A model generated the notes under the pieces. The model was not told the origin of the DNA. It saw only the letters and a list, made by a program, of their open reading frames with translations, and ran no database searches. Source: Bacillota bacterium (lineage in GTDB: Bacteria; Bacillota; Sulfobacillia; JAIMAT01). Taken from it: a DNA stretch of 64,000 nt. The position numbers were made by a program, and so were the translations under genes. Where the stretch lies: NCBI GenBank assembly GCA_029960955.1, contig JASBVS010000002.1:1-64000 (forward strand), given 5' to 3'. Shown here piece by piece: positions 49,161-57,367 of the stretch. How positions within the stretch are numbered: the first letter of the stretch is position 1; every line of letters starts with the position of its first letter.

Positions 49161-50306
49161 TCAGCCGCCCGCCCGGATGAGGTGTTCGCGCAGCAGCGGC
49201 TCCTCGAAGGCATACTCCCCTCGCCCGTCCCGGCGCAGGATGCAGCGATCTACGAGAGCTTGCAGCGCGCGGCGGACTTGCTGGGGGTGCACCCTGGTGC
49301 CCGCATAGGGCCGCTCTCCGCGCGCGAGCCGGTGCAGCACAACGCGGGCGTGCGGGATGTCGTCCAACTCCTGCAGCTCCTGGACGAACACATCGGTCAG
49401 ATCGTCCATCATGCGTTCGAAGGCGGCCGCGGCGAGGTCGAGATCGAGGACGTCGCTGCGTTCCGCGACCGCAGCGTGGTAGGCGGCCGAGAACGCACGC
49501 GAGGTTCCCCACGGATGCCCGCCTGTCTTGTCCAGGATGAAGTCAGCCGCCGCCGGGAGCAGGCGGATGCCCTGGGCTGCCAGCTTGCGCGTGGCGTACT
49601 CCTTCCACGCTTCAACGGGGATCGGCGGAACGGTCAGCGGATCGGCGAAACGGAAGAACGCCTGGCGCTGCCGGCCGAAGAGCGCCCGCAGCGTGGACGG
49701 CCTGCTGCCGAGGAAGAAGTACGCAGTGCGACGCTGACGCTGGAAGATCGCCCGCATGCGCTTGAGCAGCATGTCGCCACCAAGGCGCTCGATCTCCTCG
49801 AACTCGTCCAGGAGCAGCACGAACGGCCGGCCCGCCGCTTCCGCCATGCGCTCCGGCAGGCTGAGCGCGCGGTCGAGCATCTCCTCGTCCGGCACTCGCT
49901 CGGGGTGGCGAAGCCAGTGTAGCTCCAAGCCGGGCAGCCGCGCCACGATTTCCGTGTCGGCCGCCAATTGGGCCAATGCCCGCTCAGTTCCGGCCAGCGC
50001 GCGCCGCAACCGGCCGTCCCGGCTGCCCAGGCAGGCCAGGGCCAGTTTGGCGGCGAACTCTCGCGCGGTGGCGCAGTAGAACAGATCCACCTCGGCGGTC
50101 AAGGCGCCGTGTTCCTCCCGCAGCCGCCGCAGCGCCTCGCTGGCGAGGACCGTCTTGCCGATGCGGCGCGGCCCGGCGATGAGCACGCTCTGCAGGTCCA
50201 GGGCACGTCGCACCAGCTCGTCCAGGAACGCTTCCCGATCCACCACGTCCTCCGGCGGCATCGGCACCCGCGTCGGAAAGACGCTCTGGGTCCTCGGCTC
50301 AGGCAC
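49161..50306 (-). CDS. AAA+ ATPase of the archaeal-type (STAND-like) family
   Basis: 381 residues on the minus strand from GTG 50306. Walker A IAGPRRIGKTVLASEAL, Walker B RPFVLLLDEFEEIERL, sensor-like YFFLGSRPSTLRALF, and a C-terminal winged-helix-like part (HPQQVRRALQALVDRCILRR). This matches the ATPase family once described mainly from archaea (PF01637). Such proteins act in signalling, toxin or defence contexts; no partner gene is evident. Its orientation and own promoter suggest a separately acquired gene. Confidence 0.8.
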   Translation of the reverse strand: MPEPRTQSVFPTRVPMPPEDVVDREAFLDELVRRALDLQSVLIAGPRRIGKTVLASEALRRLREEHGALTAEVDLFYCATAREFAAKLALACLGSRDGRLRRALAGTERALAQLAADTEIVARLPGLELHWLRHPERVPDEEMLDRALSLPERMAEAAGRPFVLLLDEFEEIERLGGDMLLKRMRAIFQRQRRTAYFFLGSRPSTLRALFGRQRQAFFRFADPLTVPPIPVEAWKEYATRKLAAQGIRLLPAAADFILDKTGGHPWGTSRAFSAAYHAAVAERSDVLDLDLAAAAFERMMDDLTDVFVQELQELDDIPHARVVLHRLARGERPYAGTRVHPQQVRRALQALVDRCILRRDGRGEYAFEEPLLREHLIRAGG

Positions 50307-50365
50307 TTATCACACCCCGCGACACATCTTATCACATCTCTGTGAGATTGTCGCGCCGACATTCG
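50307..50365 (-). promoter_or_regulatory. Promoter and inverted repeat upstream of the ATPase gene
   Basis: On the minus strand GCGACA, 17-nt spacer, TAAGAT. The spacer contains the inverted repeat ATCTC-ACA-GAGAT. An AT-rich island compared with its surroundings. Confidence 0.45.
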
Positions 50366-50445
50366 TGGGATGACGGCAGATGGGGCAGCGGCCCGTGATG
50401 GCTGCGCCCCTCCGCGATGGCTGCGGCAGGGGGGTGGTGAAACAG

Positions 50446-51177
50446 GTGAGGACGAGAAGGCCGAACGTTGCCTGGCAGCCCGTCGTGGATATCGCCGCGG
50501 GCGTGGTGGTGGGGCACGAGGCGCTGGCCCGCTTCGCCGGCGGCCAGGATCCCGCCGCCGCGTTCGCGATCGCGGAGCGCCGAGGCGTGGCGCTCCAGCT
50601 CGACGCGCTCTGCCGGGCGCAGGCGCTGCGCGACCCGCCGCGGTCCGGGCTCGTCTTCGTCAACCTCGCCCCGGCCACGGTGGCGGCGATGGAGGACGGC
50701 CTCGTCCGGCTCCACGCCGGGTCGGCCGGCCCGGGCCGGATCGTGTGGGAGCTTCCTGAGAGAGCCGGCTGGCCGCGGGACGAGCGGGCGGCGGCCGCGG
50801 TGAGGGCCGCGCTCCCGCCAGGATCGCGGCTGGCCCTGGACGACTTCGGCGCGGGCTCGGCCGACTTGGAGAAGCTGGTCGCCGTGCGCCCGGACGTGAT
50901 CAAGCTGGCGCGGGCCCTCACGTCCGGCGTGTCCAGGTCGCCGGCGCGGGCGGCGCTCGTCGAGGCGGTCCTGCGCTGGGCGCGGCGGTTCGGCGCCACG
51001 GTGGTCGCCGAGGGCGTGGAGCTGCGGGAGGACGCGGAGGCACTTCGGCGGCTGGGGGTGCCCTGGGGGCAGGGGTTCCTGTGGGGCGCGCCGGCGATAC
51101 GTCATGACGTGCTCGGAGGAGGTGATGCGCGTGAGGGTCAAGAGACCGAGGCCGTCGGTGCTCGACGGCCTCGATGA
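50446..51177 (+). CDS. EAL-domain cyclic-di-GMP phosphodiesterase
   Basis: 243 residues from GTG 50446 (GTG 50437 possible). EALAR at the start, FVNLAP, VWELPE, LALDDFGAGSADLEKL, DVIKLAR and VVAEGVE...GQGFLWG keep the metal and substrate ligands of active EAL domains. No sensor or GGDEF domain, so a free-standing enzyme that would lower c-di-GMP, the usual signal for switching between pili/adhesion and motility. It sits between the pilus locus and the adhesin genes. Confidence 0.88.
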   Translation: MRTRRPNVAWQPVVDIAAGVVVGHEALARFAGGQDPAAAFAIAERRGVALQLDALCRAQALRDPPRSGLVFVNLAPATVAAMEDGLVRLHAGSAGPGRIVWELPERAGWPRDERAAAAVRAALPPGSRLALDDFGAGSADLEKLVAVRPDVIKLARALTSGVSRSPARAALVEAVLRWARRFGATVVAEGVELREDAEALRRLGVPWGQGFLWGAPAIRHDVLGGGDAREGQETEAVGARRPR

Positions 51178-51589
51178 TGAGTTCGCGCCGACGTCGGACG
51201 CCGCCGTGACGGCGCCCGCGCACGACGGCCGCGGCGGGACCGCTGCGGGCCGTGGGCGCGAGCCGGCGCAGGCGGCGCCCGCGCAGACCATCGTGGTCCA
51301 GGTGGGTTCCGCGGACGCGGCGGCGGGCCGCCGGGCGGGCCGCGTCGGCCGTATGGCGAAGGCCGTGATCCGCGCCGCGGCCGAGTTCCCGGGCCGCGTG
51401 GCCGACCTGCTCTGGTGGGCCCTTGACACGGCGGTGGTCCTGCTGGTCGTCGGACTCATCGCGGCGCTCGCCTTCCCGCGAAGCTGGCCTGGGGAGGTCG
51501 CGATCGCCGCGGGTAAGGAGGCCACGCGGTGGCTCTATGAGCACGCGAGCTGGCTCTTCGTCAGCGTGCGGATGGGTGGAGGTGGATAG
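51131..51589 (+). CDS. Small membrane protein, 'LLWWALD' paralogue 1
   Basis: 152 residues; GTG 51131 is 8 nt after GGAGGAGG and overlaps the EAL gene. Disordered cytoplasmic N-terminus (~85 residues), one long helix (ADLLWWALDTAVVLLVVGLI), then a conserved tail with WLYEHASWLFVSVRMG. Paralogue of the protein at 56383. Each copy is followed after a few bases by a secreted-protein gene. No known family. Confidence 0.7.
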   Translation: MRVKRPRPSVLDGLDDEFAPTSDAAVTAPAHDGRGGTAAGRGREPAQAAPAQTIVVQVGSADAAAGRRAGRVGRMAKAVIRAAAEFPGRVADLLWWALDTAVVLLVVGLIAALAFPRSWPGEVAIAAGKEATRWLYEHASWLFVSVRMGGGG

Positions 51590-51592
51590 GAC

Positions 51593-52972
51593 GTGTCGCG
51601 CCTGCGCAAGCTCTTCCGGGCGGCCGCCGCGGCGGCCGCCTTCTTTTTCATCGCCGGGCCTGTCGCCGTGATGAATGGGCATGTGGCGATGGCCGCCCCC
51701 GCGTCCAAGCTTCCATCGATCGTAAACTGGGGCGACTCCGTTTGCTTGGGAGAGTCCGCCTACCAGGGATATTCCGCTGGAGGCCCCATAAACGGCCTCT
51801 GCAATGGGAATGGGGATATCACGGTCGAGCGGCTCGACCCGTTCTACAAAGGGACGCCTGTATTGGTCAGTGCGTCTGTCGGCAACGCGCGCCTGGAGAT
51901 CCGCGTGTCAGGCGGAAAGCTGATGCCGATTCGGCCGTTCATCCGAGAGACGCTGACAAACGATCCGAATGGCGCGCTGACGACACGGGTGGAGGCCTTT
52001 GAACCCGCTGGAGGGAGCCCGGTTCTCGACGCATCCGCCGGCCGCGCGGACGGCTCGAATGGCGCGCCTGGCGTGTCTGAATACGGAGCTTGGCTCTGGT
52101 ATCCGCCGGCGGCAGGCGGGACCCTGGAATGGTCCGTAAACGGCGCGAAAGGCAAGTCGTTGCACATTCCAGCGGCCGCACCCATCCCGAACGGGATGGC
52201 GATCTCGACCGCGCCGATCCTGAGGGACGCCCTCACAGAGACGGTCGCGCTCGGCGTGAACGGCACGACGGACGCGGGCGCGGCCAGGGCGGCCATCCGG
52301 CAGACTGGGGCAGCCGGGACCGTCACCGTCATCGCCGGCGGCGGGGCGACGGTGAAGCCTGTTGGCACGGCCGGGTTCTCGCTCGACGGCCGCATGATCC
52401 GATGGATCGATCCGCGGCCCGGCCAGTCGGTGGTCATCCGCGCCGTATGCGCCCGCTGCGGCCAAGCCGGCCCGTATTACATCAACGCGATGTTCAAGGA
52501 TGAGTGGAACCCAGTGCTCGGGATCGGGGCCGTCATCCACGAGCCCGGCCGCGTGACGGACATCGAGCCGGGCGTGTCGGTCACGCTGAGCGGGCCTGAG
52601 ACCGTCTCCGTCGGGCAGAGCGCCCGGTACACGGCGCAGGCGAAGGGCGCTTCGGGCGGCATCGAGTGGCGGATCGACACCGACGCGCGCGGGCCGCTCG
52701 TGCCGCACGGATCGACGGCCACCTTGCGGGCGTTGAAACCTGGTTATGTGACGATCACGGCCGCGGCCCATGGCGCGAACGGGCAAGCCGCCCAGGCGAG
52801 CCTGCGGGTGCGCGTGGTCTCCGCGCCGGCGCGTCACGGCGGCCTCGCGCCGTCGGCGCTGCTCCTGCCGCTTCTGCTCATTCTGATCCTCCTTCTGCTG
52901 CTCCTTGCGGTGCGTAGGCGGCGGAAGAGGGCGGCGGAAGGCGAGGGACAGGGAGAGGGCCGTGAGCCTTAG
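51593..52972 (+). CDS. Membrane-anchored secreted protein with Ig-like region
   Basis: 459 residues, GTG 51593 after GGAGGTGG. Leader RKLFRAAAAAAAFFFIAG shared with two other genes here, an extracellular beta-rich region with two cysteine pairs (VCLGE/LCNGN; AVCARCG), an Ig-like domain (VSVTLSGPETVSVGQSARYTA), and a C-terminal helix plus RRRRKRA stop-transfer. Paralogue in layout and C-terminus of the 605-residue protein at 53366. Confidence 0.7.
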   Translation: MSRLRKLFRAAAAAAAFFFIAGPVAVMNGHVAMAAPASKLPSIVNWGDSVCLGESAYQGYSAGGPINGLCNGNGDITVERLDPFYKGTPVLVSASVGNARLEIRVSGGKLMPIRPFIRETLTNDPNGALTTRVEAFEPAGGSPVLDASAGRADGSNGAPGVSEYGAWLWYPPAAGGTLEWSVNGAKGKSLHIPAAAPIPNGMAISTAPILRDALTETVALGVNGTTDAGAARAAIRQTGAAGTVTVIAGGGATVKPVGTAGFSLDGRMIRWIDPRPGQSVVIRAVCARCGQAGPYYINAMFKDEWNPVLGIGAVIHEPGRVTDIEPGVSVTLSGPETVSVGQSARYTAQAKGASGGIEWRIDTDARGPLVPHGSTATLRALKPGYVTITAAAHGANGQAAQASLRVRVVSAPARHGGLAPSALLLPLLLILILLLLLLAVRRRRKRAAEGEGQGEGREP

Positions 52973-52985
52973 CTGAGGCGAAGGG

Positions 52986-53012
52986 GGCCGGGCGATCCGC
53001 CTGGCCTCTTCC
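52986..53012 (+). terminator. Probable terminator
   Basis: 9-bp stem GGCCGGGCG/CGCCTGGCC (one G-U) with a 3-nt loop, followed by TCTTCCC. Confidence 0.55.
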
Positions 53013-53032
53013 CATATGGGAGGAGATAGACC

Positions 53033-53338
53033 ATGCCGAAGCTCTTCCGGGCGGCCGCCGCGGCGGCCGCCATCGCCATCGCCGCGCTGGGCCACGTCCC
53101 AGCCTCTCAGGCGGCTGCAACGAAGGCCTGGCCGGACGGCGAGGTCCGCTACTGCCACAACTCCGCGCTTCTCGTCCCCGTGGGAACGCAGGTCGCGCTG
53201 GGCCAGCCCGTCTCGCTCTCGGGCTCGACGGGCGAGTCCACCGGCCCGCACCTGCACGTCGAGGTGTACCAGCAGGGGCAGTTGGTGGACCCGCTGACCG
53301 TCTTCGGAAGCGCGCAGACGGCTGGGTACACGCCGTAA
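53033..53338 (+). CDS. Short secreted fragment of an M23 (LytM) peptidase
   Basis: 101 residues; ATG 53033 after GGGAGGAGATAG. Leader PKLFRAAAAAAAIAIA (33 bp of it identical to the gene at 51593), then LVPVGTQVALGQPVSLSGSTGESTGPHLHVEV and LVDPLTVF, the C-terminal half of an M23 peptidase with HLH. The N-terminal half with the H-x-x-x-D zinc ligands is missing, so it should not be an active enzyme. It may bind peptidoglycan, or be a remnant. Confidence 0.7.
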   Translation: MPKLFRAAAAAAAIAIAALGHVPASQAAATKAWPDGEVRYCHNSALLVPVGTQVALGQPVSLSGSTGESTGPHLHVEVYQQGQLVDPLTVFGSAQTAGYTP

Positions 53339-53365
53339 GCACATGCAAAAGGAGGAGAAAAAGCC

Positions 53366-55183
53366 ATGAAGCTGCGCGTTCTGGCGGCGGCCATCGCGGC
53401 CGTCGTTCTTATGTTCGGGCCTGGGCAGGTGGCTGCCCAGGCAGCTGCTGCGGAAGCCCCGCCCATCGTAAACATCCAAGACACGGTCTTTCCGCCGGCC
53501 ATCATCGGGCAGCCTTACTCCGTGCAATTGCAGGTCTACGGGGGCAAGCCTCCGTATACGTGGACCGCTGACCGGTTACCGACCGGACTCCACCTCGATT
53601 CCTCCGGACGGCTCTACGGCGTCATCTCGTCGGCCACCGGAAACGCCACCGACGTCATCTCTGTGAAGGTGACCGACGCGCAGGGCGAGACCGCCTACGC
53701 ATCCTTCAACCTGGCCGTTTGGACGTTCCCGGACCTCCCATATGCCGCGCCGGCTCCAACAGGCATCCCATCCTCGACCGAGCAGACCAAACTGCCGCCG
53801 GCGAGCGCGGTGTTGCCCGATACGTTCATCCAGGCCTGCGGGGGCGAAGGCACACTCGGGACTCAACAAACAGGGCAAGAGTCCACGGCGACATGCGGTC
53901 AGGCCCCGCAAATCACGGTTTTCGCTACGCAGCCCGTCTACGCCGGTGTCCCCGTGCTCGTGTGGGCAGAAGTTATCAGCGATCCTGGATCCACGACGCG
54001 CATCGAGGTCTCTGGAGGGCGGCTGGAGTCCCTGTGGCAGCTCACGTACAGCGTCACAGCCTCCACCCAGGTGGCCAACTCGGCGAGCGGCTGGACGTGG
54101 AACTCGAATTCCGCCGCCTCTATGGATGCGCCAGAAACAGACCAGACGACGCGATCGTACACCGTGAGCGTCGCCACTCCCCCTGCTGGTCAAAGCGTCT
54201 CCATCGTCCTTCCGAAAGGCGCTGGGCGTGCTGGAGGCTCTAGTGGCGGGAAGGTCTGGTTTACGGGCAGTGATGGGAAAACCGATGCGTACTGGCTATG
54301 GACGCCGCCTGCGGGCGGCGGGTGGATTCGCGGCGTAGGCCCGACCGGAGCCAGCACCACGATCAAGGTCCCCGCGCTGAAGCAGCTCCCCAGCGGTGCT
54401 CACGGCTACGCCCGCGCCGACCTACCTCCCATCCAACTCATGTTTGAGCTCGATGCCTCCAAGGGCGGCGTGCCTGTCACACCGTCAACACTGCGCACGG
54501 CTCTGAGCGCCTGGGGCTGGCGGGGAACTGCGACGGTACATGGGGTTAGGGCAAATCTTACTTGGTCGGGTTCGAGGGCGCTGACATCGGATCGGCATCA
54601 GCTCCTCGCGGTCTGGCGCTCGCCGGCCCCCGGACAATCCGTCACCGTCCAAACCGACGAGATCTACACACAGGAGTCCCCGGCGCGCTTGGTCGATGGC
54701 TTCGGTTCCACCGTTATCGCCGATGCCCTCCCGAACTACACAGCCTGGGCTGTCGCCGACTCCCCGAGCCACCTTCCTGGCGGCGAGCTGTCCATCTCGC
54801 TGGACGGCCCGCCACTGCTCTACGTGGGCCAAACTGGCGGTTACACCGCTACCGTGCGTGGCGATGCAGACGGGCCGGTGGCGTGGGCAGCCGACGGGCA
54901 GCAATACGGGCGCTTGTCGCCGCGTGGGCTTCATGCCGATCTGGCCGCGAAGAAGCGTGGATACGTCGATATTGCCGTCCAGGCGCACGACACCGCTGGT
55001 CGCACTGCTGTGGCCTACATGCGCGTGAGGATCGTCGACCGACCTGCGCTGCCGCTCTGGCTGCTGCTCTTCCCGTTCCTGCTCATACTCCTTTTCCTGG
55101 TCCTGCTTCTCCGTCGGCGCCGTCGCCGGAAGGCGGCCCAGGATACCAGCTCCTCGGACTCCGGCGGGGGTGGAGGAACGTGA
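53366..55183 (+). CDS. Membrane-anchored surface protein with He_PIG-type Ig domain
   Basis: 605 residues, ATG 53366 after AAAAGGAGGAG. Signal peptide, then one He_PIG-type domain (IIGQPYSVQLQVYGGKPPYTW...GLHLDSSGRLYGVI), an uncharacterised middle with two cysteines, a second beta domain (GPPLLYVGQTGGYTATVRGD), a C-terminal helix (LWLLLFPFLLILLFLVLLL) and RRRRRRK. Probably displayed on the cell surface; shares He_PIG modules with the SLH protein at 57368. Confidence 0.72.
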   Translation: MKLRVLAAAIAAVVLMFGPGQVAAQAAAAEAPPIVNIQDTVFPPAIIGQPYSVQLQVYGGKPPYTWTADRLPTGLHLDSSGRLYGVISSATGNATDVISVKVTDAQGETAYASFNLAVWTFPDLPYAAPAPTGIPSSTEQTKLPPASAVLPDTFIQACGGEGTLGTQQTGQESTATCGQAPQITVFATQPVYAGVPVLVWAEVISDPGSTTRIEVSGGRLESLWQLTYSVTASTQVANSASGWTWNSNSAASMDAPETDQTTRSYTVSVATPPAGQSVSIVLPKGAGRAGGSSGGKVWFTGSDGKTDAYWLWTPPAGGGWIRGVGPTGASTTIKVPALKQLPSGAHGYARADLPPIQLMFELDASKGGVPVTPSTLRTALSAWGWRGTATVHGVRANLTWSGSRALTSDRHQLLAVWRSPAPGQSVTVQTDEIYTQESPARLVDGFGSTVIADALPNYTAWAVADSPSHLPGGELSISLDGPPLLYVGQTGGYTATVRGDADGPVAWAADGQQYGRLSPRGLHADLAAKKRGYVDIAVQAHDTAGRTAVAYMRVRIVDRPALPLWLLLFPFLLILLFLVLLLRRRRRRKAAQDTSSSDSGGGGGT

Positions 55184-55320
55184 TCGGTGCGGTGGTGACG
55201 CGGGAGCAGGCATAGGCGGTCAGCCGCCTGCTCCCTGAGGCGCAGCTTGCGGTTGCCGAGCGGGGCGGGGGAGGGGAGGCGCTTGGCCGCCTCTCCCGCC
55301 TCCCCGTCGAGGCTGTCATC
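55180..55320 (+). other. In-frame 5' extension with a TAG codon, upstream of the TadZ-like gene
   Basis: GTG 55180, after GGAGG, opens the same frame as the gene at 55321 but meets TAG at 55213-55215. Read through, it encodes IGAVVTRE-QA-*-AVSRLLPE-AQLAVAERG-GEALGRLSRL, the missing first half of a receiver-like domain like that of TadZ (41928). So the gene appears to be interrupted by a single amber codon, or to restart internally. Confidence 0.6.
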
Positions 55321-56379
55321 GTGGACATCGACGCGCTCGGGCCGGACCCGGCCGCGCCGCTCCTGGCCTTCGGTCTTGCCCGGGAAGGCGCGCGGGTGAT
55401 CCTGCTCGCCCCGGGCCGGGAGCCCGGCGACAAGGCGGTCGCGGCGGCGGTCGGCTCCCGCGTGGTGACGGACGTTGTGGCCGGAGCGGAGGAGCTTCCC
55501 TCCGTCCTCTCGCGCCCGCCCGGCGGGCTGGCCTCGCTCGCGAGGTGGCTCCGGCCCGATGCGGTGGGCGGCCAGGCCCCCGCGAAGCAGGAGGAGCGTC
55601 CGCCCGTCGTCATCGAGCGGCAGGTGCCCCTCACCGCCCGCCCCGTCCTCATCGCGGTCGCATCGGTCGCTCCAGGCTCAGGCTGCTCCTACGTCGCGGC
55701 GGCCGTCGCAGGGAGTCTCGCGGCCGCCGGGCAGCAGGCGCTCCTCCTCGACCTCGCTCCACTTCCAGGACTGACGGTGGTGGTGGCCGGGGGTACCGCC
55801 AAGGACGGCCGATGGGTGCCGGGTATCCTGGTGCTCTCCCAGGCGGACGCTCGCCGTTACGACGGTGAGGACCAGCAGCGCAAAGATGAGCCGCTACTCC
55901 AACGCCCAGAGGATAGCTTGGAGCGCATCCGGGCCGCTATGCGGAGCAGCGTGGCAGCCTGGGTCATAGCCGATCTGGGACCGCTGGAGTCGATGGACCC
56001 CCTGTGGGCGGAATTGCAGTCCATGGCCGACCTGACCGTCGTGGCCGGGCCCGCGCAGCCGACGCGGGCCTGGTCCTGGGAGCGGTGGGTCTGGTACATG
56101 GCTCGCTACTCCAAGGCGCCGGAGCCCGGCGCGGTGGTGGTGGTCGGAGCCGACGCGGACTACGCGCGCCAGGTAGCCGTTCTGCTCCGCATGGACGTGC
56201 CCGTCTACGCCTTCCCAGCTGTCGCGGGCGGCTGGGCCTCCACGGCGAACCCGGTGCCGCCCGGCTGGCGCGAGGAGGACCGAGCTGTTCGCGAGGCGAT
56301 GCAGGCTCTCCTGGGTGGGCTCTGGCCGCGGGAGACCGTCCGGCGGTCTAGCCTCATCGCGAAGCTTCTCAGGAAGTGA
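55321..56379 (+). CDS. Second TadZ/CpaE-like (MinD-family) protein
   Basis: 352 residues from GTG 55321, but see the in-frame extension upstream. The N-terminus (VIVDIDALGPDPAAPLLAFG...GARVILLAPG) is the second half of a receiver-like domain; a MinD-like fold follows with a degenerate Walker A (ASVAPGSGCSYVAAAVAGSL) without the conserved lysine-threonine, and LLLDLAPLPG. Probably a non-ATP-binding partner of TadZ or a polarity protein for the surface module. Confidence 0.65.
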   Translation: MDIDALGPDPAAPLLAFGLAREGARVILLAPGREPGDKAVAAAVGSRVVTDVVAGAEELPSVLSRPPGGLASLARWLRPDAVGGQAPAKQEERPPVVIERQVPLTARPVLIAVASVAPGSGCSYVAAAVAGSLAAAGQQALLLDLAPLPGLTVVVAGGTAKDGRWVPGILVLSQADARRYDGEDQQRKDEPLLQRPEDSLERIRAAMRSSVAAWVIADLGPLESMDPLWAELQSMADLTVVAGPAQPTRAWSWERWVWYMARYSKAPEPGAVVVVGADADYARQVAVLLRMDVPVYAFPAVAGGWASTANPVPPGWREEDRAVREAMQALLGGLWPRETVRRSSLIAKLLRK

Positions 56380-56382
56380 TCC

Positions 56383-56820
56383 GTGATCGAGCTTCGGCGC
56401 CGGGAGCCCAGCCTGGAGGAGCGGCTGGGGCTGAAGAGGGCGCCTGATCCAGAGCCACCCAAACCGCAGGAGGCGAAGGAGCCGGAGCAGCCTACTCCGG
56501 CTCCGCCCGTTTCCCCGCAGGTGGTGGTGATCCAGGGCGGGCAGAGCGCAGGGGAAAAGGAGCTCAAATCGAGCTCCTTTCCGCCTGGGAAGATCGCCCG
56601 GGCTGCCGGGCGGTTCCTCCTCGGCCTGCCCAGCGCGCTGGCCGACCTGCTCTGGTGGGCGCTGGACGTGGCGGTGGTGCTGCTGGTGGCCGGCCTCGTG
56701 GCCGCGCTCGCCTTCCCGCACACGTGGGCGGGCGAGACAGCGGCCGCCGCTGGCCGGTGGGCGGTGCAGTGGCTTTACGAGCACGCGCCGTGGCTGTTCG
56801 TCCACGTGCGAACCGGATAG
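56383..56820 (+). CDS. Small membrane protein, 'LLWWALD' paralogue 2
   Basis: 145 residues, GTG 56383 just after the previous stop. Proline-rich cytoplasmic N-terminus, then ADLLWWALDVAVVLLVAGLV and WLYEHAPWLFVHVRTG, closely matching 51131-51589. Followed after 12 bp by another FRAAA-leader secreted protein, repeating the earlier gene order. Confidence 0.7.
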   Translation: MIELRRREPSLEERLGLKRAPDPEPPKPQEAKEPEQPTPAPPVSPQVVVIQGGQSAGEKELKSSSFPPGKIARAAGRFLLGLPSALADLLWWALDVAVVLLVAGLVAALAFPHTWAGETAAAAGRWAVQWLYEHAPWLFVHVRTG

Positions 56821-56832
56821 GAGGAAATCGAC

Positions 56833-57135
56833 ATGTGGAAGTTCTTCCGGGCGGCTGCCGTGGCGGCCGCCCTCGCTGTAGGCATCTTGGGCATTGCCTC
56901 CGCCGTGCAGGCCTCGCCTGCGGCGAAGGACTTGACGCCTTGGCCGGCCTGTGTGGTCGCTGTGGTCACCTTGCAGGACGGGAGCGAGGCCGCGGTGCCT
57001 GGCGGCTGGCACTTCGTTCCGACCGCCTATGTTTTCACCGCTGATGGGCGTGCCTACGCCACCGCCGGTTATTGGCTGTGCGAGGTGGACCGACTCACCA
57101 CTCCCCAGGCGCTCCTGGCGGCCATGGGCAGGTGA
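56833..57135 (+). CDS. Small secreted protein with FRAAA leader
   Basis: 100 residues, ATG 56833 after ATAGGAGGAA. Leader WKFFRAAAVAAALAVGILG with predicted cleavage near AVQASP; mature part ~70 residues with two cysteines (WPACVV, YWLCEV) probably in one disulfide. No family recognised. Third member of the leader family. Confidence 0.65.
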   Translation: MWKFFRAAAVAAALAVGILGIASAVQASPAAKDLTPWPACVVAVVTLQDGSEAAVPGGWHFVPTAYVFTADGRAYATAGYWLCEVDRLTTPQALLAAMGR

Positions 57136-57175
57136 TCGTAACCGGAACTCAGGCAGACGGCCAATTCTTCGACTC

Positions 57176-57221
57176 CCCGCACCGCCCCGGAGCTTATCCG
57201 GGGTGGGACGGGCGGCCGGAG
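57176..57221 (+). ncRNA. 46-nt structured RNA element, copy 1 (adhesin leader)
   Basis: CCCG-CACC, stem GCCCCGG/CCGGGGT with loop AGCTTAT, GGGA, CGGG, then CGGCCGGAG. The flanking CCCG/CGGG can pair around the CACC/GGGA internal loop. Matches 61712-61757 in 38 or so of 46 positions, with compensatory changes in the stem. Lies 147 bp before the giant adhesin gene. No match to riboswitch classes I know. Confidence 0.6.
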
Positions 57222-57367
57222 AAGCCGCCAAAACATCACAAGGGGGTGATGCCTGCCATGCGATGCCGTGTGGTGGGAGGAGGTGATGCCTGGGGAGGCG
57301 CGGCCAGGTTGAAAGTCGCACGACGTGACATCGGCATGAAGCGCAAACGCAAACGCGAGGTGATGTC

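Noticed and set aside
55213-55215. TAG reassigned to an amino acid in this element
   Set aside because: Several intact genes end in TAG at the expected place, and no suppressor tRNA with a CTA anticodon was seen.
57169-57225. c-di-GMP (GEMM) riboswitch upstream of the adhesin
   Set aside because: The GCAC...GGGACGG part recalls GEMM, but the A-rich junctions and the second conserved helix are absent. Kept only as an unknown structured element.
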